Shown here: positions 1-5,260 of the stretch, piece by piece
How the letters are laid out: each line of letters starts with the position of its first letter
How positions within the stretch are numbered: position 1 is the first letter of the stretch
Origin: Alphaproteobacteria bacterium
Lineage (GTDB): Bacteria > Pseudomonadota > Alphaproteobacteria > Sphingomonadales > Rhodothalassiaceae
Reading direction: 5' to 3'
DNA length: 5,260 nucleotides
Assembly (NCBI GenBank): GCA_003694205.1
Contig: RFKS01000168.1
Coordinates: 1 to 5,260, forward strand
Translations under genes and position numbers: made by a program
The notes under the pieces: generated by a model
What the model was told of the DNA's origin: nothing
Database searches by the model: none
Seen by the model: only the letters and a program-made list of their open reading frames with translations

Positions 1-2
1 CG

Positions 3-2336
3 CTCGGCAGCGATCAGGAGACCTTTACCGGCCGTTCGGTGGCAACCGGTTCGCGCGACGATCCCCTGCCCGGCATCACCGGTACCGAGACCTTCACGCT
101 CACCATCACCCACCTCGGCACACCAACCGACATCACTATCGATCTGTCGAAGATCACCGGGCCGGTCTCGATCAACGCCGTCGTCAATCTCATCAATAAT
201 GAGATCACGGCGATCCCGGCACTTGATGCCAATGGCAATCCCGTTCTCGATTCGAGCGGCAATCCGGTACCGAAATTCTCGACCCGCTTTGCCGTGGTCT
301 CGGATGCAAATTTCGATCATGCGATCGAGATCCAGACGTCGATTCTCGAGGAGGTGACGCTCAAGCCGGCGGCGAGCGACCCGGCATCGCTTTATGTTGC
401 CACCAATCGCAGCGTCGTGTCGGGCGACGACCCCGACAGCACGCGCGTCACGCGGCTCGACGACATTGCCGGCCTCCTCACCGAGGGGCGCCGTATCGAC
501 GTCGCCGGCACCGATGCCGAGGCGACCGCGATCGCGACAGCAAGCGCCACCGACCCGACGACTGTCGAGCCCGTTGCGGCGGCGACACGTAGCGATGCGA
601 TCGCTGTCGACAGCGAAGGCTTCGTCTATGTCGTGGGGACAAGTGCCGGCGACTTTGGCTCGCAGATCAACACCACGCAGGACGGGACGGAAGACGTCTT
701 TCTCACCAAGCTCGACGCCAATGGCAATGTCGTCTTCTCGCGCCTGCTCGGCAGTGCGACGGGAGCCGATGCCTTCAGCATCGCCATCGACGGCTCCGAC
801 AATGTCGTGGTCGCGGGCACGACGGCGGACAATCTCGCACCCGGCACCACCGTTCCCGGCACCGACAGCTTCATTGCCAAGTTCAGCAAGACCGGCGACC
901 GCCTCTTTACCTATCAGCTCGACACCTTTGCCGAGGACGGCATTGCCGATCTCGCCGTCGACGCCAATGGCGACATCTTCGCCACCGGCTTCACGAAGGG
1001 TGCCCTCGATGCCGCGACGCCGTCGAATGGCGGGCGCGATACGGTGCTCCTGCGCATCGACGGCACCACCGGCGCGCTCGCCGACAAGACGGTCATCGGC
1101 ACCGCCGGTGACGAGCGCGGCCAGGCCATCGCCGTCGCCAATGACGGCAACATCCTCGTCGCCGCACGCGAGGACGGTCGCGCCGTTCTGCGCAAGCTCG
1201 ATGCCACCAACCTCTCGAACGTGCTCTTCACCCAGGATCTGGGCTCGATCGGATTGACCGGGAAGATCAGCGACCTCGCGGTCTCGGGTACGGATATCTT
1301 CCTCGCGGGAGACACCGAGGACGCAACCTTCACTGGCGGCGCAGCAACGGTTGCCAACGCGGCGGCCGGCGGCGGCGATGCCTTCCTCCTCAAGCTCAGC
1401 GACCAGGGTGCAAGTGTCAGCTCCGATCTGATCAGCTTCGTCGGTACCACGGCAGCGGAGAATGCCGACGACATCGTGGTAACCGGGACGAGCGTGTTTC
1501 TCGCCGGCACGACGGGCGGCGATATCAGCGGCAATGGCCGGGCCGGCGCCACCGACGGCTTCGTCGCCCGCCTCAACGCCACCACCGGGCTCATCGAGCA
1601 GGTCGACCAGTTCGGCATCCTGCTTTCGAAAACCTCGGGCAGCGGACTTGCCCTTGCACCGGGCGGCGAGTCGGTGCTCGACAAGCTCGGCCTGCCGCTC
1701 GGCACCGTCGATCGCCTCGAGACGCGCGATATCGAGACCCAGACGACAGCCCGCGTCGGTGACTATTTCGAGGTCTCGATCAATGGCGGCAAGGCCGAGC
1801 GCATCACCCTCGAGGCGGGCGATGACCTCGATGACATCGCGCGCAAGCTCAAGCGCCTGTCGCTGACCAGCGTGCTCGACGCGACGGTCACCGCGGGCGA
1901 GCTGGAGATCAGTGCTCTCGGCACCAACAAGATCGATCTTATCGCCGGCCCCTCCGGCAAGGACCTTCTCGAGAAGCTCGGGTTTGCGCCGCAGCGGCTC
2001 GTCGGCCTGGACGCGCTGCTCGAGCTCGATACCGGCACCAGCAGTACGAGCAGCAAGTCAAAGGAACCGCAAATCGGCGGCAATTTCGCGCTGCGTCTCG
2101 ATCAGCCGCTGTCGCTCGCCAGCAAGACCGCGGCCCAGTTCACCCTCACCCAGATCCAGGACGCGATCGAGACGACAAAGCGCGCCTTCCGCTCGCTGAC
2201 GCCCAGCCCGCTCCCGGATCCGGCACTGAGCGGTCCCGTGCCACCGCAGCTTTCGAAAGAGCTCGCGAACTACAGCGACGCCCTGCTGCGCCTGCAGTTC
2301 GCCAGCTTCGGCACCAGCGGCGGGCTGGTCATCTGA
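3..2336 (+). CDS. FlaEY-like flagellar-associated protein, SBBP beta-propeller with flagellin-type modules (5' partial)
   Basis: This reading frame is open from the left edge to a TGA at 2334-2336, giving the last 777 residues of a longer protein. The GTG at 39 has no ribosome binding site, and the sequence before it (LGSDQETFTGRSVATG) reads as the same protein, so the true start lies upstream. Visible domains in order: a beta-rich module at about 75-400 with a flagellin/hook-associated look (ETFTLTI, then INAVVNLINNE, then FAVVSD); six SBBP-like propeller blades at about 591-1619; a module tail with VLDKLGLPLGTV near 1680; a Flagellin_IN-like module at about 1755-1990 (VSINGGKAERITLEAGDDLDDIARKL, ending LLEKLGF); and a helical C-terminus with LANYSDALLRLQ. 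There are no cysteines, as is common in secreted filament proteins. The layout resembles proteins annotated FlaEY, which affect flagellin production in Caulobacter. That match is from memory, so no symbol is given. An adhesin or other exported surface protein is the alternative. The coding call is near certain; the role is moderate. Confidence 0.85.
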   Translation, partial: LGSDQETFTGRSVATGSRDDPLPGITGTETFTLTITHLGTPTDITIDLSKITGPVSINAVVNLINNEITAIPALDANGNPVLDSSGNPVPKFSTRFAVVSDANFDHAIEIQTSILEEVTLKPAASDPASLYVATNRSVVSGDDPDSTRVTRLDDIAGLLTEGRRIDVAGTDAEATAIATASATDPTTVEPVAAATRSDAIAVDSEGFVYVVGTSAGDFGSQINTTQDGTEDVFLTKLDANGNVVFSRLLGSATGADAFSIAIDGSDNVVVAGTTADNLAPGTTVPGTDSFIAKFSKTGDRLFTYQLDTFAEDGIADLAVDANGDIFATGFTKGALDAATPSNGGRDTVLLRIDGTTGALADKTVIGTAGDERGQAIAVANDGNILVAAREDGRAVLRKLDATNLSNVLFTQDLGSIGLTGKISDLAVSGTDIFLAGDTEDATFTGGAATVANAAAGGGDAFLLKLSDQGASVSSDLISFVGTTAAENADDIVVTGTSVFLAGTTGGDISGNGRAGATDGFVARLNATTGLIEQVDQFGILLSKTSGSGLALAPGGESVLDKLGLPLGTVDRLETRDIETQTTARVGDYFEVSINGGKAERITLEAGDDLDDIARKLKRLSLTSVLDATVTAGELEISALGTNKIDLIAGPSGKDLLEKLGFAPQRLVGLDALLELDTGTSSTSSKSKEPQIGGNFALRLDQPLSLASKTAAQFTLTQIQDAIETTKRAFRSLTPSPLPDPALSGPVPPQLSKELANYSDALLRLQFASFGTSGGLVI
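591..1619 (+). repeat. six SBBP-type beta-propeller blades inside the first gene
   Basis: Six imperfect repeats of about 50-68 codons begin near 591, 765, 936, 1110, 1254 and 1458. Each follows the pattern 'A-x-D-x-x-G-x-(V/I)-(Y/F/V)-(V/A)-x-G-x-T', then a glycine-rich loop, then 'D-x-(F/V)-(L/I)-x-(K/R)-(L/F/I)'. Examples are IAVDSEGFVYVVGTS with DVFLTKLD in blade 1, and IAIDGSDNVVVAGTT with SFIAKFS in blade 2. Blade 4 is the most degenerate: it reads ILVAARE where the others have a G-T or G-D turn, and it lacks the long loop. Blades 5 and 6 have lost the D-x-x-G turn but keep FLAGDT and FLAGTT. Six blades would be enough to close a propeller without other parts of the protein. Confidence 0.8.
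1755..1990 (+). other. Flagellin_IN-like module near the C-terminus of the first gene
   Basis: The translation DYFEVSINGGKAERITLEAG, then DDLDDIARKLKR, then ATVTAGELEISALGTNKIDL, then LLEKLGF follows the plan of the Flagellin_IN/hook-associated insertion domain. That plan is a beta hairpin carrying 'I-N-G', a helix opened by 'agDtLddia.kin', a 'g-x-L-x-I-x-(A/S)' strand, and a closing 'LL-x-x-LG(L/F)'. A shorter stretch just before it (about 1665-1710, VLDKLGLPLGTV) looks like the tail of another such module. The family resemblance is read by eye, not by profile search. Confidence 0.6.
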
Positions 2337-2370
2337 GCAGGCCGAATCGCCACATGCCTTGCGCCTGCTT
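2335..2370 (+). terminator. possible weak stem-loop after the first gene
   Basis: AGCAGGC at 2336-2342 can pair with GCCTGCT at 2363-2369, with one further G-T pair outside. The loop of 20 bases is long and no T-run follows, so this is not a convincing intrinsic terminator. It sits directly at the stop codon, which is the only contextual support. Confidence 0.2.
2344..2348. promoter_or_regulatory. GANTC (CcrM-type) methylation site between genes 1 and 2
   Basis: GAATC matches the GANTC site of the alphaproteobacterial cell-cycle methyltransferase CcrM. It is the only such site I found in the two intergenic gaps; other copies lie inside the first gene (for example near 249, 341 and 1668). A single five-base match can occur by chance, and no promoter is evident next to it. 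Confidence 0.25.
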
Positions 2371-2420
2371 CATCAGGGATTAAGCTCGCACAGGCAAGAT
2401 CGGAACACGGTTCGCAACCG

Positions 2421-2426
2421 ATGAGG
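2421..2426 (+). promoter_or_regulatory. ribosome binding site that decides the start of the small exported protein
   Basis: The GAGG at 2423-2426 lies 7 bases before the ATG at 2434 but only 1 base before the in-frame ATG at 2428. Only the 2434 start has workable spacing, so the protein should begin MRGVSIL rather than MHMRGVS. Confidence 0.55.
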
Positions 2427-2433
2427 CATGCAC

Positions 2434-2853
2434 ATGCGCGGCGTTTCGATCCTGAGCCCGTTCGGTGCCATGGCTGCTGCCCTGGCCTTCATTCAGGCTG
2501 CGGCGGCGGAACAGCCCGCGGCCACGGCGGAGCCGGAGCAGGCCGTCGGCAACTGCATCCGTGTGCGCCAGATCGTGCGGACACACGTGGTCGACGACCG
2601 CACCGTTCTTCTCGAGATGACGGGCGGGCGCACCCTCGCGATGCGGCTCAAATACGCCTGCCCGCAGCTCGCCTTTCACGACTATTTTTCCTATGAGGCG
2701 ACGCTTGGCCTCCTCTGCGCCGAGATCGACCATATCGTGACGCGCGCCGGTGCTCACTGCCAGATCGGGGCCTTTGCGCCCTATCAGCCCGAGGCGCCCG
2801 AAAGCGGGGACGGGGCCGACGACACGCCGGGCGGCGCGCGGTTCTTGCCGTGA
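2434..2853 (+). CDS. small exported four-cysteine protein, DUF6491-like
   Basis: This is a complete gene of 139 residues ending at TGA 2851-2853. The first 25 residues form a signal peptide: one arginine, a hydrophobic stretch (FGAMAAALAFIQAAAA) and an AxA site, with likely cleavage before E26. There is no lipobox cysteine at the cleavage site, so it should be periplasmic or secreted rather than a lipoprotein. The mature part has a short Ala/Pro/Glu linker, then a compact domain with cysteines at 41, 76, 95 and 109 that could form two disulfides, then an acidic, glycine-rich tail. The pattern 'N-C-I-x-V-x-x-I', 'L-x-x-x-C-P-x-L', 'L-C-x-x-I-D-x-I' and 'C-x-I' resembles DUF6491, a family of unknown function. 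It starts 97 bases after the flagellar-like gene and ends 138 bases before the DivL-like gene. No enzymatic motif is visible. The coding call is strong; the family is moderate. Confidence 0.82.
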   Translation: MRGVSILSPFGAMAAALAFIQAAAAEQPAATAEPEQAVGNCIRVRQIVRTHVVDDRTVLLEMTGGRTLAMRLKYACPQLAFHDYFSYEATLGLLCAEIDHIVTRAGAHCQIGAFAPYQPEAPESGDGADDTPGGARFLP

Positions 2854-2877
2854 CGCCCGGACACGGCTTTAGTGTTG
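2847..2877 (+). terminator. candidate intrinsic terminator overlapping the stop codon of the small exported protein
   Basis: GCCGTG at 2847-2852 pairs exactly with CACGGC at 2862-2867 across a 9-base loop. TTT and a loosely T-rich stretch (TTTAGTGTTGT) follow directly. The stem is short but almost all G/C, and it includes part of the TGA stop at 2851-2853. If real, it would separate transcription of this gene from the DivL-like gene. The interrupted T-run makes this moderate at best. Confidence 0.35.
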
Positions 2878-2880
2878 TCC

Positions 2881-2910
2881 GCCACGGGCCGCCGGCCACG
2901 GCAGCCACGG
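2881..2910 (+). repeat. three GCCACGG direct repeats upstream of the DivL-like gene
   Basis: GCCACGG occurs at 2881-2887, 2895-2901 and 2904-2910, all in the same direction, with start-to-start spacing of 14 and 9 bases. The cluster lies just upstream of the best promoter candidate. It could be an operator for an unknown regulator or simply a GC-rich coincidence; the spacing is not a whole helical turn. Confidence 0.3.
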
Positions 2911-2918
2911 TCTGGCGC

Positions 2919-2948
2919 TTGTTTCCGCCTCGACGCGGGGGCTAAGAT
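2919..2948 (+). promoter_or_regulatory. weak sigma-70-type promoter candidate for the DivL-like gene
   Basis: TTGTTT at 2919-2924 and TAAGAT at 2943-2948 are separated by 18 bases, and the -10-like box ends 43 bases before the ATG. The -35 box keeps the key TTG and the -10 box keeps four of six consensus positions. It is the best match I found in this 138-base gap, but alphaproteobacterial promoters are degenerate and this one is weak. Confidence 0.3.
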
Positions 2949-2977
2949 CGCGCACTGAACGGCTTTCGTCTGGCGGG

Positions 2978-2983
2978 AAGGGA
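2978..2983 (+). promoter_or_regulatory. ribosome binding site of the DivL-like gene
   Basis: AAGGGA lies 8 bases before the ATG at 2992. An in-frame TGA at 2956-2958 with no start codon between it and 2992 rules out an earlier start. A second in-frame ATG at 3001 has a longer spacing of 17 bases, so 2992 is preferred. Confidence 0.6.
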
Positions 2984-2991
2984 AGACGGCA

Positions 2992-5260
2992 ATGGGGAAC
3001 ATGGCGTCCCAGGTGGCGCTCGGGATGTTTCTGCCGTGGCTCGAGGGCGGAGCCCTGTTTGAAACCGGCCTTGCCGCCCCCGTCGCCACCCTTGCCGCCG
3101 CCCTCTTCTGGTTTGCGGTCGCGGTCTGGGCCTTGGCCGACCGGGCGCGTCTGCAGCGGGCGGGTTTGTCTTCACCCGGCGATGGGGACGACATTCTTGC
3201 CATGCTGGCCCGGGGCTCGGATGGATTTCTGCTCAGCAGGCCGGACGGCTCGATCGTCGCGGGCGGCGTCGCCGGCAACTGGATCGCATCAATTGACGGC
3301 GATGACCCTGCCGTCCCGACCGCGGAGGTCGGGCTCCTCGACACCCGGAGCCGGGCGCGCCTTCTCGAGCGGCTGGCGGACCCGTCGCCTTTCGAGACCA
3401 TGCTTGTTCCTCTCGCCGACGGGCGGACCCTGCTCGCCTTCGAGCCGGACGGCATCGATGTAACGGCGATCGGCGCGACGCGGATCGTGCGGCTTCTCGA
3501 GATCGGGCAGGTGCGCGGACCGGGCCGTCATACGGGGCACATCGGTATGCGGCCGCACGAGGCTGCGGGCGCCTTTCCCGCCATTCTCGATGCGGTTCCC
3601 TTCCCCATGTGGATCCGCAACCGGGAACTCGAACTGATTGCCGTCAATGCCGCCTATGTGCGTGCGGTCGAGGAAGCCTCGGCGGACAATGTCGTCGCAC
3701 GTCAGCTAGAGCTCGTGACCAACGCGCTCACGGGCAGCACGCGCGACAGTGCGCGGCGGGCGCTGGAGAAGGGGGCGCCCGGCACCGAGCGCCATTTCGC
3801 GGTCGTCGGCGGGCAGCGGCGGGCGCTCGCGGTCAGCGACATTCCGCTCGACGACCGGGTGATCGGGTTTGCCATCGACATCACCGATGCGGAGGAACTG
3901 CGAGCCGAACTCGCACGCGTGGTCGAGGGCCATTCGGAGACACTCAACCGGCTGTCGAGCCCGGTCGCGATCTTCGACGCCGAGCAGCGGCTGCGCTTTT
4001 CCAACAGCGCCTTCGCCCGCCTCTTTCGGCTGAGCGAGGAGTGGCTTGCCGAGCACCCCGATCACGCCAGCCTGCTCGAGGCCATGCGCGAGCGGCGCCG
4101 GCTTCCGGAACAGGCGGACTTCCGGGCATGGAAAAACCGCCAGCTCGATCTCTATCAGTCACCCGAGCCGGTCGAGGACATGTGGCATCTTCCCGATGGA
4201 ACCACGCTGCGGGCGGTGACGCAGCCGCATCCGCTCGGCGGCCTGCTCGTTTTCTACGAGGATGTCACCGACCGGCTGGCGCTCGAGGGCTCGTACAACA
4301 CACTGATCGCGGTCCAGCGCGAGACGCTCAACAATCTGCACGAGGCGGTCGCCGTCTATGGCAGCGACGCGCGGCTCAAGCTTTACAATCCGAATTACGC
4401 CCGCATATGGAACCTCGATCCGGACTATCTCGACAGTGAGCCGCATTTCGGCGAGATTCTCGATCACGCCCGCGCCCTGCTCGACACGAGCGGTGACTGG
4501 GCGGAGCGCAAGGCGCAGCTTCTCGGGCAGCTCACCGAGCGCGAGAGCCGTTCCGGCCGCTGGCACCGGCCCGACGGCAAGGTTCTCGATTACGCACTGG
4601 TGCCGCTACCCGACGGACGTATGTTGACCACGCATATCGACGTCACCGACAGTTTCCGCATCGAGCAGGCCCTGCGCGAGCGCAATGAGGCACTCGAGAC
4701 CGCCGATCGCCTGAAAAGCGAATTCGTCGCCAACATGTCCTATGAGCTGCGCACGCCGCTCAACACCATCATCGGCTTTTCCGAGCTCCTCGACGGCGGC
4801 ATTGCCGGCACGCTCGGCGACAAGCAGCGCGATTACATCCACTATGTGCTCACCGCTGCCGGGCAGTTGCGCGACCTCATCGACAACATTCTCGACCTTG
4901 CGGTGATCGAGGCCGGCGCCATGTCGCTCGATATCGTCGAGGTACCGATCGAGGCGCTGCTCGATGACGTGCTGGCGCTCAGCCGCGAGCAGGCGCGCAA
5001 GGCGGGCCTCGAGGTGCTTGTCAAGACGGCGGACGACTGCGGCACGATCGAATGTGACCAGCGGCGTCTCAAGCAGGCGATCTACAATCTTGTCACCAAT
5101 GCCATCAAGTTCACGCCGCGTGGCGGGCGGCTGACCCTGCTCGCCCGGCCCGCGGGCGAGGACGAGGTCGAGATCATCGTCCGCGACACCGGGATCGGCA
5201 TCGACGAGAAGGAACGGGTTGCCGTGTTCGAGAAATTCTATACCGGATCGAGCGCCAGCG
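2992..5260 (+). CDS. divL: DivL-like multi-PAS pseudo-histidine (tyrosine) kinase, cell-cycle regulator (3' partial)
   Basis: The frame is open from ATG 2992 to the right edge, giving 756 residues. DivL in Caulobacter is a membrane-bound scaffold that reads DivK~P through its kinase-like core and controls CckA, and so CtrA. Seen here: one transmembrane helix at about residues 26-49 followed by an arginine-rich cytoplasmic flank; a degenerate PAS-like domain at about 65-175; PAS-like domains at about 195-300, 318-428 and 444-553, each ending in the D-(I/V)-T-D motif; a linker helix at 554-578; and the dimerisation helix KSEFVANMSYELRTPLN, with Tyr584 where kinases have the phosphoacceptor His. 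The catalytic domain shows an N-box (N699, N703, K706), a G1 box D732-T-G-I-G-I and an F-box around F746-F749. The window ends before the G2 box. The four-PAS layout and the tyrosine match DivL (Tyr550 in Caulobacter). The alternative is another alphaproteobacterial Tyr-H-box PAS kinase paralogue. The class is near certain; orthology is likely. Confidence 0.87.
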   Translation, partial: MGNMASQVALGMFLPWLEGGALFETGLAAPVATLAAALFWFAVAVWALADRARLQRAGLSSPGDGDDILAMLARGSDGFLLSRPDGSIVAGGVAGNWIASIDGDDPAVPTAEVGLLDTRSRARLLERLADPSPFETMLVPLADGRTLLAFEPDGIDVTAIGATRIVRLLEIGQVRGPGRHTGHIGMRPHEAAGAFPAILDAVPFPMWIRNRELELIAVNAAYVRAVEEASADNVVARQLELVTNALTGSTRDSARRALEKGAPGTERHFAVVGGQRRALAVSDIPLDDRVIGFAIDITDAEELRAELARVVEGHSETLNRLSSPVAIFDAEQRLRFSNSAFARLFRLSEEWLAEHPDHASLLEAMRERRRLPEQADFRAWKNRQLDLYQSPEPVEDMWHLPDGTTLRAVTQPHPLGGLLVFYEDVTDRLALEGSYNTLIAVQRETLNNLHEAVAVYGSDARLKLYNPNYARIWNLDPDYLDSEPHFGEILDHARALLDTSGDWAERKAQLLGQLTERESRSGRWHRPDGKVLDYALVPLPDGRMLTTHIDVTDSFRIEQALRERNEALETADRLKSEFVANMSYELRTPLNTIIGFSELLDGGIAGTLGDKQRDYIHYVLTAAGQLRDLIDNILDLAVIEAGAMSLDIVEVPIEALLDDVLALSREQARKAGLEVLVKTADDCGTIECDQRRLKQAIYNLVTNAIKFTPRGGRLTLLARPAGEDEVEIIVRDTGIGIDEKERVAVFEKFYTGSSAS

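Noticed and set aside
39..41. GTG as the true start of the first gene
   Set aside because: There is no ribosome binding site before it, the frame is open to the left edge, and the preceding codons read as the same protein.
394..1257. 287-codon plus-strand open frame within the first gene
   Set aside because: It is a +1-type shadow with Ser/Pro/Arg-rich composition. The propeller motifs are in the other frame.
914..1705. 263-codon minus-strand open frame opposite the first gene
   Set aside because: The translation is rich in Ser, Pro, Arg and Ala with no domain, and it lies exactly opposite the well-supported propeller blades.
2359..2386. TTGCGC and TAAGCT, spaced 16 bases, as a promoter for the small exported protein
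   Set aside because: Only about half of each box matches consensus, which is too weak to annotate. No sigma-54 (TGGC-N-GC type) or CtrA site was found there either.
2380..2757. Minus-strand open frame opposite the small exported protein
   Set aside because: The plus-strand gene has a ribosome binding site, a signal peptide and a conserved cysteine pattern; the minus frame has none of these.
3609..4439. Long plus-strand open frame inside the DivL-like gene
   Set aside because: It is out of frame with the PAS domains, gives an arginine-rich low-complexity translation and has no ribosome binding site. It is a shadow typical of GC-rich DNA.
4741..4743. Treating the tyrosine codon as a sequencing error for histidine
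   Set aside because: One base (T for C) would be enough, but the four-PAS layout with a single N-terminal membrane helix matches DivL, which is known to carry tyrosine here.

Overview
The window is GC-rich and tightly coded on the plus strand. It holds three genes: one cut by the left edge, one complete, and one cut by the right edge. Strong G/C preference at third codon positions, a DivL-type pseudo-histidine kinase and a flagellar FlaEY-like protein all point to an alphaproteobacterium. The order cannot be fixed from this sequence alone.

Layout. (1) Positions 3-2336 hold the C-terminal 777 residues of a large secreted or extracellular protein. Six SBBP-type beta-propeller blades (about 591-1619) lie between flagellin/hook-associated-type modules. 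This architecture resembles proteins annotated as FlaEY in Caulobacter and relatives. (2) Positions 2434-2853 hold a small exported protein with four cysteines, best matched to DUF6491. (3) From 2992 to the right edge runs a membrane-anchored sensor of at least 756 residues. It has one N-terminal transmembrane helix, four PAS-like domains and a histidine-kinase core. Its H-box carries tyrosine instead of histidine, which is the hallmark of DivL, the cell-fate regulator that links DivK~P to CckA and CtrA.

The two gaps (97 and 138 bases) hold ribosome binding sites and weak candidates for terminators, a promoter, a GANTC methylation site and a triple GCCACGG repeat. The DivL gene probably has its own promoter. 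No RNA genes, insertion sequences, CRISPR arrays or phage genes were seen.

How the genes may work together. The first gene looks flagellar and the third belongs to the pathway that controls CtrA, which governs flagellar and division genes in this class. Their proximity is suggestive, but shared regulation is inference. The small exported protein has no evident link to either. The strongest point of interest is the tyrosine H-box in a kinase whose visible ATP-binding motifs are intact.
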